A stretch of DNA of 64,000 nt, from assembly GCF_000308515.1 (NCBI RefSeq), contig NZ_BAFV01000029.1:62001-126000 (forward strand), read 5' to 3'. The stretch comes from Nocardia carnea NBRC 14403 (GTDB lineage Bacteria; Actinomycetota; Actinomycetes; Mycobacteriales; Mycobacteriaceae). The notes below the pieces were generated by a model. That model did not search any database. It worked only from the letters and a program-made list of their open reading frames with translations, and was not told the origin of the DNA. Positions 1-8,557 of this stretch are shown in pieces; the stretch's first letter is position 1; the number at the start of each line of letters is the position of its first letter. Position numbers and translations under genes: made by a program.

Positions 1-873
1 GACCTGTGCGCGCTGGTCCACGACGCCGGCGGCCAGGTCTACGTCGACGGTGCGAACCTGAACGCACTGGTCGGACTGGCCCGGCCGGGCCGGTTCGGCG
101 GTGATGTCAGCCACCTCAATCTGCACAAGACGTTCTGCATTCCGCACGGCGGCGGCGGCCCCGGGGTCGGCCCGGTCGCGGTCCGCTCGCATCTGGTGCC
201 GTACCTGCCCGGGGATCCACTGGTCACCGATTCGCACGCCGTCTCGGCAGCGAACTACGGGTCAGCGTCGATTCTGCCGATCACCTGGGCATATATCCGG
301 ATGATGGGCGCAGACGGTCTACGCCGCGCCACCCTCACCGCGATCGCGTCGGCGAACTATCTGGCCCGCCGGCTGGGTGAGTACTATCCGGTGCTCTACA
401 CCGGTGCCGGCGATATGGTCGCGCACGAATGCATCCTGGACCTGCGCGAGATCACCAAACGCACCGGCGTCACCGTCGACGATGTCGCCAAACGGCTGGC
501 CGACTACGGATTCCATGCGCCCACCATGAGTTTCCCGGTGGCGGGCACTCTCATGGTGGAACCCACCGAGAGCGAGGATCTCGCCGAACTCGACGAGTTC
601 GCCGACGCGATGATCGCCATCCGTGGCGAGATCGATCGGGTCGCCGCGGGGGAGTGGCCGGTGGACGACAGCCCGCTGCGCAATGCCCCGCATACGGCGG
701 CGTGCCTGGTCGCCGACTGGGAGCATCCGTACAGCCGGGAGGTCGCGGTGTATCCGCGCGGGGTCGCGCATACCCGGGCCAAGGTGTGGCCCGCGGTGCG
801 CCGGATCGACGGCGCGTTCGGCGACCGCAATCTGGTCTGCACATGCCCGCCGCTGGACGCCTACACCGACTGA
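1..873 (+). CDS. gcvP: Glycine dehydrogenase (glycine cleavage P protein), C-terminal part
   Basis: The reading frame is open from base 1, so the gene starts outside the window and about 290 C-terminal residues are present. The protein is the PLP-dependent P subunit of the glycine cleavage system, which decarboxylates glycine and passes the aminomethyl group to lipoylated H protein in the cytoplasm. The PLP-lysine motif [18 protein letters not shown] lies near base 115-165, and the conserved [10 protein letters not shown] stretch near the C-terminus is also visible. The stop TGA at 871-873 is followed directly by a strong hairpin, so the gene ends its transcription unit. No frameshift is seen. 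Confidence 0.97.
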   Translation, partial: DLCALVHDAGGQVYVDGANLNALVGLARPGRFGGDVSHLNLHKTFCIPHGGGGPGVGPVAVRSHLVPYLPGDPLVTDSHAVSAANYGSASILPITWAYIRMMGADGLRRATLTAIASANYLARRLGEYYPVLYTGAGDMVAHECILDLREITKRTGVTVDDVAKRLADYGFHAPTMSFPVAGTLMVEPTESEDLAELDEFADAMIAIRGEIDRVAAGEWPVDDSPLRNAPHTAACLVADWEHPYSREVAVYPRGVAHTRAKVWPAVRRIDGAFGDRNLVCTCPPLDAYTD

Positions 874-880
874 TGGGCAG

Positions 881-911
881 AACCCCGCGTCCCGGGTAGG
901 GACGCGGGGTT
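881..911 (+). terminator. Terminator hairpin after gcvP
   Basis: A perfect 13-bp inverted repeat (881-893 with 899-911) closes a 5-base loop 7 bases after the gcvP stop. There is no long T run, as is common in actinobacteria. It sits between gcvP and the convergent dctA-like gene and could serve both. Confidence 0.85.
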
Positions 912-948
912 CCCGAAGCGGCCGGGTTCGGTGGGCGCGATCCCGGCG

Positions 949-2307
949 TCAGGCCGGGACGAGCGGCTTCGGTTCGGTCCCCGTTGCCGGAGCCGGTGCG
1001 TTTTCGTGTTCGTCCACCAGCGTCTGCTCGTCGAACGGCAGTTTGCGATCCAGGACGTCACGCACGCGGGCAGGTTCGATGGTTCCGGTCCAGGTGCCCA
1101 CGAGCACCGTGGCCACCGCATTGCCGGAGAAATTGGTGAGCGCCCGCGCCTCGGACATGAACCGGTCGATACCGACAATCAAACCGATACCGTCGAGCAG
1201 TTCCGGCCGGTGGCTCTGGAGACCGCCCGCCAGGGTGGCCAGCCCGGCGCCGGTAACCCCGGCAGCGCCCTTGGACGCCACGATCATGAACAGCAGCAGG
1301 CCCAGCTGCTCACCCAGACTCAGCGGCTGCCCCATCGCATCGGCGATGAAGATCGACGCCATGGTCAGGTAGATGGCGGTGCCGTCCAGGTTGAACGAGT
1401 AGCCGGTGGGCACGACGACACCGACGGTGGTGCGCTCCACCCCCAGATGCTCCATCTTCGCGATCAGGCGCGGCAGTGCCGATTCCGAGGACGAGGTGGC
1501 CACGATGAGCAGATACTCCCGCGCCAGATAGCGGCACAGTTTGAAGATCGAGACCCGGGCGATCAGCCGGACGAGCACCCCGAGCACACCGAAGACGAAC
1601 AGCAGGCAGGTCAGGTAGAACGCGATCATCAGGGTCCCCAACTGGACGACGGCGTCGAGACCGGTCCTGCCGACCACATTGGCGATCGCTCCGAAGGCTC
1701 CGATCGGGGCGAGCCAGAGGATCATCACCAGGATCCGGAAGACGAGCTTCTGGATCAGGGTGACCGCGCGCAGGATCGGCTCGCCGGACGAGCCCATCGC
1801 CTGTACCGCGAAACCCACGAGCAATGCGACGAAAAGAGCTTGGAGCACGCTCCCCGCGGTGAGCGACGAGACCAGGGTGGTGGGAATGATGCCGTGCAGG
1901 AATTCCACCGTGCCACCGGCGGAATGCGCCTGTTCGGCGTATTGCGTGCCCTGACCCGCCGAGCCGGCGATATCCAGCCCGGTCCCCGGATCGAGCAGAT
2001 TGCCGACCAGCAGGCCGATGCCCAGGGCCACCGTCGACATGACCAGGAAGTACGCGATGGCCAAACCGCCCACCTTGCCGACCGTTGCGGCCGCGCGTAC
2101 CGAACCGATGCCGAGCACGATCGTGCAGAAGATCACCGGCGCGATCATCATCTTGATCAGGTCGACGAACATGGTGCCCAGTGGTGCCAGTGCCCGGCCG
2201 GTTCCTGGCGCGAGCCAGCCGACCAGTATTCCGGCCACCACGGCGACGATAACCGCCAGATAGAGCCAGTGGGTGCGATCGCGTCGCGTGCGAGTCCGGT
2301 CGTCCAT
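949..2307 (-). CDS. dctA: C4-dicarboxylate/glutamate:cation symporter (DctA/GltP family)
   Basis: A 452-residue polytopic membrane protein of the dicarboxylate/amino acid:cation symporter family, which imports succinate, malate, fumarate or glutamate with H+ or Na+. Visible family marks are the serine-rich re-entrant loop ATSSSESALPRL, the SFNLDGTAIYLTMASIFIADA stretch (NMDGT-type cation/substrate motif) and many hydrophobic helices. The ATG at 2307 is chosen because GGGAGGAGA lies 6-7 bases upstream; a longer frame upstream reads out-of-character Arg-rich residues. It is divergent from a CitA/DcuS-type two-component system, the usual regulator of such carriers, which supports dicarboxylate rather than glutamate as substrate (inference). 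Confidence 0.9.
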   Translation of the reverse strand: MDDRTRTRRDRTHWLYLAVIVAVVAGILVGWLAPGTGRALAPLGTMFVDLIKMMIAPVIFCTIVLGIGSVRAAATVGKVGGLAIAYFLVMSTVALGIGLLVGNLLDPGTGLDIAGSAGQGTQYAEQAHSAGGTVEFLHGIIPTTLVSSLTAGSVLQALFVALLVGFAVQAMGSSGEPILRAVTLIQKLVFRILVMILWLAPIGAFGAIANVVGRTGLDAVVQLGTLMIAFYLTCLLFVFGVLGVLVRLIARVSIFKLCRYLAREYLLIVATSSSESALPRLIAKMEHLGVERTTVGVVVPTGYSFNLDGTAIYLTMASIFIADAMGQPLSLGEQLGLLLFMIVASKGAAGVTGAGLATLAGGLQSHRPELLDGIGLIVGIDRFMSEARALTNFSGNAVATVLVGTWTGTIEPARVRDVLDRKLPFDEQTLVDEHENAPAPATGTEPKPLVPA

Positions 2308-2387
2308 GACCTGATCTCCTCCCGGTTGTAGTGAGCGGGTGCGGTGGACTCGGCCACCGCGGCCCATGGAGAATGGTGGACCAACGC

Positions 2388-2401
2388 GTGACTTCCGTCA
2401 C
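2388..2401. promoter_or_regulatory. Inverted repeat between dctA and the sensor kinase
   Basis: GTGAC-TTCC-GTCAC lies in the 127-bp divergent intergenic region, about 35-45 bases before the kinase start. It is a candidate operator for the CitB/DcuR-type regulator at 3982. A 5-bp arm is short, so chance is possible. Confidence 0.35.
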
Positions 2402-2434
2402 TGTTTAGTGCATTTCGTTCAGGTGGAGGTAGTG

Positions 2435-3985
2435 GTGCGTTCCGGCCGGTGGTCACTCGCCCGACAGGTGTTCGCCCTGCAATTGGTGTTGTTGGCGCTG
2501 GTCACCGGACTCTGGTCGGGTTACGCGGTGCTCGACGCCCGTCGCGACAGCGACCGCACCGCCACTCGGGAGGTCACCGATACCGCCGTGACCGTCGCGG
2601 CCGCGCCGTCCACCGCCGCGGCGGTGGGGTCGCCGGATCCGACCGCGCTCCTGCAACCGGTGACCGAACGCATCCGCAGGGCCACCGGGATGGATTTCAT
2701 CGTCGTGATGGCTCCCGACCGGACCCGCTTCACCCATACCGATCCGGCGCGGATCGGCCGGCCCTTCACCGGCAACATCGATCGGGCGCTGGCCGGTGCC
2801 ACGTTCACCGAAACGTATACGGGGAGTCTGGGGCCATCCATCCGCGCGGTGACACCGGTACGCGACGACGGACAGGTGGTCGCGCTGGTCTCCGCCGGCG
2901 TCACCCGGGCCGCGATCGGCGACCGATTCGCCGAACAGCTGCCGATCGTCCTCGGCGTGGCAGCCCTGGGATTGTTCGTGGCGGCCACCGGATCGCTTCT
3001 GCTGAATCGCAGGCTGCGCAGGCAGACCCGGGGACTGGCGCCCGCACAGCTGTGGGCCATGTACGAGCACCACGATGCCATCCTGCACGCGATGCACGAG
3101 GGGTTGCTGGTTTTCGGGCCGACCGGTGCACAGGCCGAGGTCGTCAACGACGAGGCCCGCAGACTGCTGGATCTGCCGCCCGGGCCGGTAACCAGGTCCG
3201 ACCTGCCGGTTTCGCTGCGCGGGCCGGCCAGGACGGTCCGGGACGAAACGCATGTGACCGCCGACCGGGTACTGCTGGTCAATCAGGACATCGTCGATCT
3301 GGGCCGCCGCGCGAACGGCACGGTGACCACCATCCGTGATCACACCGAGTTGCGCACGGTTCTCGGCGAGCTCGATTCGGTGCGCGGTTTCGCGGAATCG
3401 CTGCGGGCACAGGCGCACGAATCGGCCAACCGGCTGCACACGGTGATCACCATGGTGGAACTCGGCCGCTACCGGGAGGCGGTGGAATTCGCGACCGCCG
3501 AACTCGAGCTGTCCCAGGCACTCATCGATCGGCTCCTGGCCGAGGTGGGTGATCCGGTGCTGGCGGCGTTGTTGCTCGGCAAGGTGAACGAGGCCGCCGA
3601 GCGCGATATCGAACTCACCGTCACCGCCGAGACCGGTCTCGATTCGGTGGCCCCGCTGTCCAGCCGGGAAGCGGTGACGCTGGTGGGTAATCTGATCGAC
3701 AATGCGATCGACGCCGCGGCCGGTGACGCCGACGCGTGGGTGGAGGTGACCGTGCGCGCGGATGCGAGCACGCTGCTGGTGCGGGTGGCCGACAGCGGCC
3801 CGGGCCTGTCCCCGGAAAGTTTCCCGCGGGCCGCCGAACGCGGCTACTCCACCAAGAGCCGGCATCACGGACTGGGCTTGGCACTGGTCCACGGGCTGGT
3901 GGTCCGGCACGGTGGCGCCATCACGACCGCGACCGTGCCGGAAAGTACGGTCACGGTGAGCATTCCACGGAAGGCGGGGGCATGA
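2435..3985 (+). CDS. Sensor histidine kinase, CitA/DcuS family
   Basis: A membrane sensor kinase of about 516 residues, expected to detect extracellular dicarboxylates or citrate. Order of parts: TM helix about residues 12-34, an extracytoplasmic PASc/sCache domain to about 170, a second TM helix (LPIVLGVAALGLFVAATG), a cytoplasmic PAS domain, then a SpoB-type dimerisation helix with the phosphoacceptor His in LRAQAHESANRLH. The HATPase domain shows the N box (NLIDNAIDAA), DSGPGLSP and GLGLALVHGL. The GTG at 2435 is chosen because GGTGGAGG precedes it by 5 bases; GTG 2432 is also in frame. It overlaps the response regulator by ATGA, so the two are translationally coupled. Confidence 0.92.
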   Translation: MRSGRWSLARQVFALQLVLLALVTGLWSGYAVLDARRDSDRTATREVTDTAVTVAAAPSTAAAVGSPDPTALLQPVTERIRRATGMDFIVVMAPDRTRFTHTDPARIGRPFTGNIDRALAGATFTETYTGSLGPSIRAVTPVRDDGQVVALVSAGVTRAAIGDRFAEQLPIVLGVAALGLFVAATGSLLLNRRLRRQTRGLAPAQLWAMYEHHDAILHAMHEGLLVFGPTGAQAEVVNDEARRLLDLPPGPVTRSDLPVSLRGPARTVRDETHVTADRVLLVNQDIVDLGRRANGTVTTIRDHTELRTVLGELDSVRGFAESLRAQAHESANRLHTVITMVELGRYREAVEFATAELELSQALIDRLLAEVGDPVLAALLLGKVNEAAERDIELTVTAETGLDSVAPLSSREAVTLVGNLIDNAIDAAAGDADAWVEVTVRADASTLLVRVADSGPGLSPESFPRAAERGYSTKSRHHGLGLALVHGLVVRHGGAITTATVPESTVTVSIPRKAGA

Positions 3986-4695
3986 TCAGCGTGCTGATCG
4001 TCGAGGACGAGCCGTTCATCGCCGAAGCGCATCAGGCCTATCTCGATCGGATCACCGGCTTCCGGGCCGTCGGGATCGCGCGGACCGGCCGGGATGCGCT
4101 GCGGACGGTGGCTGCCGCGGCGGCCACGGAGACACCGGTCGATCTGGTGCTGCTGGATATAGGCCTGCCCGATATGACCGGGCTCGAGGTCGCGGCAACC
4201 CTGGTGGGGCAGCGGCCGCGGCCGGACGTCATTGCCATCACCTCGGCCCGTGACCTGGCTCTGGTGCATGCCGCCGTCGCCCACGGCGTGGTCCTCTATC
4301 TGCTGAAACCGTTCACCTTCGCGGCTTTTCGGGACAAGCTGGAACGCTTCCGCGAATACCGGACGGCGCTGCTCACCGGAGAGTCCGCCGCGACCCAGGC
4401 CGATATCGATCGTGCCCTGGCGGTGCTGCGCACCCCGGCGCGGAACCAGGGCACACCGAAGGGGGTCGCGCCCGGAACGCTCGACGAGATCACCCGCACG
4501 GTCCGCGCGGCGCCGGACGGGCTCACCGCTGCCGATGTCGCCATGTCGGTCGGTGTTTCCCGGATCACCGCGTGGCGGTATCTCGAGCGGCTCGCCGAGG
4601 ACGGTGTGGTGGACCGGCGCTCCGACTACGGCCGGGCCGGCCGCCCGCGCACCCGTTATCGCTGGCAGGACGCCCGCGACGGGCGGCTCGGATGA
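3982..4695 (+). CDS. Response regulator, CitB/DcuR type
   Basis: A 237-residue regulator paired with the upstream kinase (ATGA overlap). The N-terminal receiver domain shows the acidic pocket (VEDE) and the phosphorylated Asp59 in LLDIGLPDMTG. The C-terminal half has a winged helix-turn-helix (GLTAADVAMSVGVSRITAWRYL), as in CitB/DcuR regulators rather than OmpR or LuxR types. It probably controls the divergent dctA-like symporter. The gene ends 7 bases from the convergent VWA gene. Confidence 0.92.
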   Translation: MISVLIVEDEPFIAEAHQAYLDRITGFRAVGIARTGRDALRTVAAAAATETPVDLVLLDIGLPDMTGLEVAATLVGQRPRPDVIAITSARDLALVHAAVAHGVVLYLLKPFTFAAFRDKLERFREYRTALLTGESAATQADIDRALAVLRTPARNQGTPKGVAPGTLDEITRTVRAAPDGLTAADVAMSVGVSRITAWRYLERLAEDGVVDRRSDYGRAGRPRTRYRWQDARDGRLG

Positions 4696-4702
4696 GCGGT
4701 GT

Positions 4703-6394
4703 TCAGGGCGTGGTGAGCGCCTCGACCATCGCGGTGCCGAAGGCGAGATCGTTACTGCTCGGCAGCGCCCGGTAACTGCCGCCGGTGCGCTCGGTGAGCA
4801 TGCGCAGCGAATCGGAGCCCGCACCGCCGACGACGATGACGTCGATTCGGATGGGGGTGGCGGAGTTTCCCGCCTCCTCGATGCGAGTGAGGAGGTCCTC
4901 GCCGGTGATATCCGAACTGTCCTCCGGGCCGTCGGTGACCAACAGGATCGAATTGGTGCGGTCGGCGGCATAGTTCTCGATCGCGGTGCGGTAGGCGGCG
5001 AGCAGCGCCGGGTAGCACTCGTCGGTATTCGCTGCCGCCGCCTCGATATCGCCCAATGAACCCATGAGCGTCCCGCGGTGCTCGTCGGTGAGCGCCGCGG
5101 TATCGACGACCACGTCGTACGGGCTGCCGCCGGTATTTGCACCGAAGGTCCATATCCCCAGGCCGAATTCGGGGGGCATCACGTTGACGGTCGAGGCCAG
5201 GGCGCCGACGGCATTGGTCAGCCGGCTCTGCTCGCCGTCGGTGGTCGCCATCGATGCCGAAACATCCACGAGGGCGGTCGCGTGCACGCCGAGGACCGGG
5301 TTGTCGAGAACGGCGCGGAGCCGGTCCAGCGCGACCCGCGGTGGGGTGGCGACCGGGGCGGCCGGTGGGGCGGCGAAACCGGCCGCGATCAGATCACGTT
5401 GCTGTTCCGGTTTGCGCAGGTATTCGGCGAACAGGCCGGCGATCAGGTTCTCGGCCTTGTCCACCCACGGCCCGGACATCAGCGTGGCCGGGTAGTCGGC
5501 CACCGGTGCCGCCCCGGTCGGTAGGTAGGACGTGGCGCCGGGGTTCGCCGCGAGCAGCCGCTGCGTCACCGGCACCGCGTGGATCGCGGCTTCGGCCGGT
5601 GCGTCCGCGGACAATGCCGTGATCGCCGCCGAGGTGTCCGTGAGCTCCGGTGCGGCGGCTGCCAGCGCGGAGACCGCGGAGACCGCCTGCCCGCCGGTCG
5701 CCGCCTCCTCGGTCAGCGGTTCGGTACCGGAGATCGCGCCCGCGACCGCGGTGGCCACCGCCAATGTGGTGTCGCCCGGCGGTAGGGCCAGCTGCAGACC
5801 GTTCCACCCCGGTAGGCCGATGGCCTCGAGTGATCCCTGTTGGAGCCGGGGCAGGTCCGCCCAGGAGGTCTGGGCGGCGGCGAGCGCGTGGCGCAGCACT
5901 TCGGGGACGGCCAGCACGATCGGGCTCGACGCGATAGAACGCGGAGTACCCTCGACCAGACCGGGCACCCGCATCGACTCGACCTGTCTGCTGGACACCG
6001 GGATCCACAGTGCCGGCCGTGGTCCGAGTACCGGATTCCAGGTGGCACCGGAGGTGAAGGCGGCGACCATATCCGTGGCCGGCCGCTCGGTGACCACCAC
6101 CTCCGCACAATGATCCAGAACCACCGGCCGGGTCTCGTTGTAGCGGGCCGCAATGGTGCGGACCGGGTCGGCGATCTCCGGGTCGACGGTGACATCCAAG
6201 ATGGCCTGCCCCTCCGCGCAGGTGCCACCGGCCGCGGTGCCTTCCGCCGAATCCGGGCGTAACTGCCACCAGCCGACAACGACCGCTAGCAAGGCCACGA
6301 CCACCACCGCGGTGATCACCGGCCCCTTGCTGATTTCCCGGGAAGAGCCGGTGCTGCGATGGGTACCCACGGCCAGCCAGTCTAAGGAGCGCAA
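4703..6394 (-). CDS. Membrane-anchored VWA domain protein with an extracellular binding-protein-like region
   Basis: A 563-residue protein with a short cytoplasmic N-terminus, one TM helix at about residues 26-43, and a long extracytoplasmic part. Residues about 60-350 look like a solute-binding-protein-like region. Residues about 375-560 form a von Willebrand A domain with a complete MIDAS start (DVSASM) and a later VTDGPED. Such proteins are common in mycobacteria and nocardiae, but their function is not established; metal-dependent binding outside the cell is inferred. The start is unclear: the longest frame uses TTG at 6394 with GGAGG about 10 bases upstream, and a GTG nine codons in is the alternative. 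Confidence 0.82.
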   Translation of the reverse strand: MRSLDWLAVGTHRSTGSSREISKGPVITAVVVVALLAVVVGWWQLRPDSAEGTAAGGTCAEGQAILDVTVDPEIADPVRTIAARYNETRPVVLDHCAEVVVTERPATDMVAAFTSGATWNPVLGPRPALWIPVSSRQVESMRVPGLVEGTPRSIASSPIVLAVPEVLRHALAAAQTSWADLPRLQQGSLEAIGLPGWNGLQLALPPGDTTLAVATAVAGAISGTEPLTEEAATGGQAVSAVSALAAAAPELTDTSAAITALSADAPAEAAIHAVPVTQRLLAANPGATSYLPTGAAPVADYPATLMSGPWVDKAENLIAGLFAEYLRKPEQQRDLIAAGFAAPPAAPVATPPRVALDRLRAVLDNPVLGVHATALVDVSASMATTDGEQSRLTNAVGALASTVNVMPPEFGLGIWTFGANTGGSPYDVVVDTAALTDEHRGTLMGSLGDIEAAAANTDECYPALLAAYRTAIENYAADRTNSILLVTDGPEDSSDITGEDLLTRIEEAGNSATPIRIDVIVVGGAGSDSLRMLTERTGGSYRALPSSNDLAFGTAMVEALTTP

Positions 6395-6931
6395 CCCCGT
6401 TACGCCTCCGGACCCTTTTCGCTACCCCGGGGTGGGGCCCGCCCGGTTCTGGAGCGACGGAGCGGGGGACCGAAGCGGAGGAGCGGAGGAGTGAAGAACC
6501 GGGCACAACAGGGCTCCACCCTCGAGCCGCGGAGCGTCTCCAAAATTACAGCCCGCCTCTTTGCAGATGGTCTACTGCGACCGCAAGACCTCGATTCCCG
6601 TCCTGCTGGAAGACCCCGACCCCAACCCTGCAGAGTGTCCCGCGATCACACAGCAGCCGAGCCCGGTGCTCGATATTCCGACCCCCGAACGACCGTCCCC
6701 GACAGCGGGTATCGCGGCAGTCACTACCCCACGACGCGATGCACGACCACCAGAACCGGCCGGACACCCGCCTCGACCGCGCCGACCTCTGATCCCGCGT
6801 CGGGCCGATGCCCGCACCGCGTAGCGCACTCCCCGCCCGCACTGTCAATGAGATCACCGACATCATGGCGACCTACGAGCCGGAGGCGGTGCACTCGTCC
6901 ACCACCTCCGGCATCGCTTCGGATCGCACCC
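6395..6931. other. No gene recognised between the VWA gene and whiB
   Basis: About 540 bases. Several frames are open only because of the high GC content, and none gives a family-like protein or a good ribosome site. It must hold the promoter of the VWA gene at its left edge (GGAGG near 6405-6410). Confidence 0.5.
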
Positions 6932-7180
6932 CTACTCGCGGATCATCTTTCCCCGGTCGAATTCGTGCCCGCCCCACACCCCGGACTGGCCGGTCCGTTC
7001 GGCGAAGCCGCGGCAGTCCGGCCGGATCGGGCACCGGCCGCAGACAGCACGCGCGTACTCGAAGTCCTGCGATGGATACGGAAACCACGCCTCGTGGTTC
7101 GGGTCGCCGCGGCAGGCGGCGCGATGCCAGCCGTGGCTGTCGGATATGGGCAGCAGATCTGCCAGCACTTCGACGGTCAT
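6932..7180 (-). CDS. WhiB-family iron-sulfur transcription factor
   Basis: An 82-residue protein with the four WhiB cysteines in canonical spacing: Cys23, then Cys47-x2-Cys50-x5-Cys56 (VCGRCPIRPDC), followed by the GVWGG turn and a basic tail. These proteins bind a [4Fe-4S] cluster, usually sense redox or NO, and act with the primary sigma factor. The ATG at 7180 is followed by a normal WhiB start with W18. The exact paralogue (WhiB1-7) cannot be assigned by eye. The gene lies 27 bases after the HNH gene on the same strand and may be cotranscribed with it. Confidence 0.93.
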   Translation of the reverse strand: MTVEVLADLLPISDSHGWHRAACRGDPNHEAWFPYPSQDFEYARAVCGRCPIRPDCRGFAERTGQSGVWGGHEFDRGKMIRE

Positions 7181-7207
7181 ATCGATCCCCTCCTCTCGCG
7201 GATCGGT

Positions 7208-7765
7208 TCAGGGTGTCGCGGCCAGGTGCTTCCACACCCGCCGCTGTTCACGGGCCAGCGGTTGCGGTGCCCGGGGTTCCCACAGCAGCCGCATTCCCGC
7301 CTCTTCGGGGGTGCGGTCGGCCTTACCGGTGTTGCAGGGCACACAGCAGGCGATCAGGTTCTCCCAGGTGTTGGGTCCACCCCGGCTGCGCGGCCGGATG
7401 TGGTCGACGGTCGGCGCCCAGTCGCCGCAGTACCCGCACCGATTACCGTCGCGCCGCAACACCGCGGCGTGGGTGGCCCGGCTGCCCGGCGACCGGACGG
7501 TGATGTGGGCGAGGTACCGGTAGCGCACCAGCCGGATGGTCTCGGGCAGCAGGACCTCGGTGTGCCGGGAGCGGATCGGGAAATGCGGCCGGCGGATCAC
7601 GACCGATTCGGCGACTCCGCCGATCAGCAGCACCACCGCCCGGTCGGCGGTGACCTGGTCCAGTGCCTCGTAACTGGCGTTGAGCACCAGCACTCGACTG
7701 TGTATCCAATTGTCCGGCGTGAGTGCCACCGGTTCGGCGACAGCAGGAATCGGCATGGGAATCAC
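7208..7765 (-). CDS. HNH endonuclease family protein
   Basis: A 185-residue protein. The HNH domain occupies about residues 105-150, with CGYC...VDHIRPRSRGG...NLIACCVPCNTGKADRTP; two CxxC pairs bind structural zinc and H-N-H supply the catalytic site. The N-terminal part (RVLVLNASYEALDQVTADRAVVLL) is typical of a widespread actinobacterial HNH family of unknown role. The start is GTG 7765 or ATG 7756; both lack a strong Shine-Dalgarno. It may form an operon with the downstream whiB gene. Confidence 0.9.
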   Translation of the reverse strand: MIPMPIPAVAEPVALTPDNWIHSRVLVLNASYEALDQVTADRAVVLLIGGVAESVVIRRPHFPIRSRHTEVLLPETIRLVRYRYLAHITVRSPGSRATHAAVLRRDGNRCGYCGDWAPTVDHIRPRSRGGPNTWENLIACCVPCNTGKADRTPEEAGMRLLWEPRAPQPLAREQRRVWKHLAATP

Positions 7766-8557
7766 CAGGTTTCGACAGCCGGGAACGACCCGGACTTCAA
7801 CAGGGGAGAATGCGAACGCGTCAGCGACGCTGCGGGAGGAGCCGGTCGATCCAGCGATCGCCGGCGGGTTTCGCCTGCCGCGACTGTTCGGCGTCCACCG
7901 GCAGTGCCGGCATCGACGGGCACTGCGCTACGGTGCGCTGCCGTGACCGGGTGCTGTTCGCCGGTGCGATGGGATACAAGACCACTCCTCCCTTCCGAGT
8001 ATCGTCGGCCGCCCCTGTGGCGGCCGGTGGAATACATGGTGGCACAGGGCAGTAGCGGTTGTCGGCCCATTTTTTCCGGGACGGCGCTTCCGGCCGTTCG
8101 TGAAGGTTGCCCGGTCGATGTCGGCCGGAGCCGGTGGCCGTACGAACCGACGGATGTTCTCCGGACGTCCGGCGGCCCACGGGGCGCTCTCCGCTACGGA
8201 ACGGCCCGGGTCGGACCGGACCCGCACGGGCAGCTTCGTGATGAACAAGCCCACCATGTGTTCGAGGGCAAGGGCAGTCGGGAGGGGGCATAACCAGCCG
8301 TCCGATGTCGAGACGGCGGTGGTTACCGCAGCGACGCGATGCCCGCTGATCCACGTCGCTGCGGGTGGCCCGGACTCGTCCGGACCCGGTGTCGCGGGTG
8401 CCGTTACGAAGTGCCGGGCGCCGGTGGGCAACGGAGTAGAGTCCGGGGCGGACAGCGGCACCCGCCCGCGCTCTCACCCGGCGGCCGAAGCAGCACTACC
8501 GGTCGGTAACATATCCATCGACTTTCCACCCGGTATTCGCGGAAGTGAGGCAAGTAG
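7766..8557. other. Gene-poor interval upstream of glcB
   Basis: About 790 bases between the divergent HNH and glcB genes. It holds both promoters and the possible NRPS scrap at 8186-8266. The long open frames here have no family resemblance. Confidence 0.5.
8186..8266 (-). pseudogene. Possible scrap of an NRPS condensation domain
   Basis: On the minus strand these bases read EHMVGLFITKLPVRVRSDPG, close to the condensation-domain motif usually written VGLFINTLPVRV. No other condensation, adenylation or carrier motif is found in any frame nearby, so if real it is a short remnant. The resemblance is over about 20 residues only. Confidence 0.35.

Noticed and set aside
931..2331. A 466-codon plus-strand frame opposite the symporter gene
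   Set aside because: The residues are His/Gln/Arg/Asp-rich shadow sequence; the minus strand encodes a clear DctA-type carrier.
6491..8293. A 600-codon plus-strand frame covering whiB and the HNH gene
   Set aside because: Antisense to two recognisable genes, Pro/Arg-rich, and no domain resemblance.
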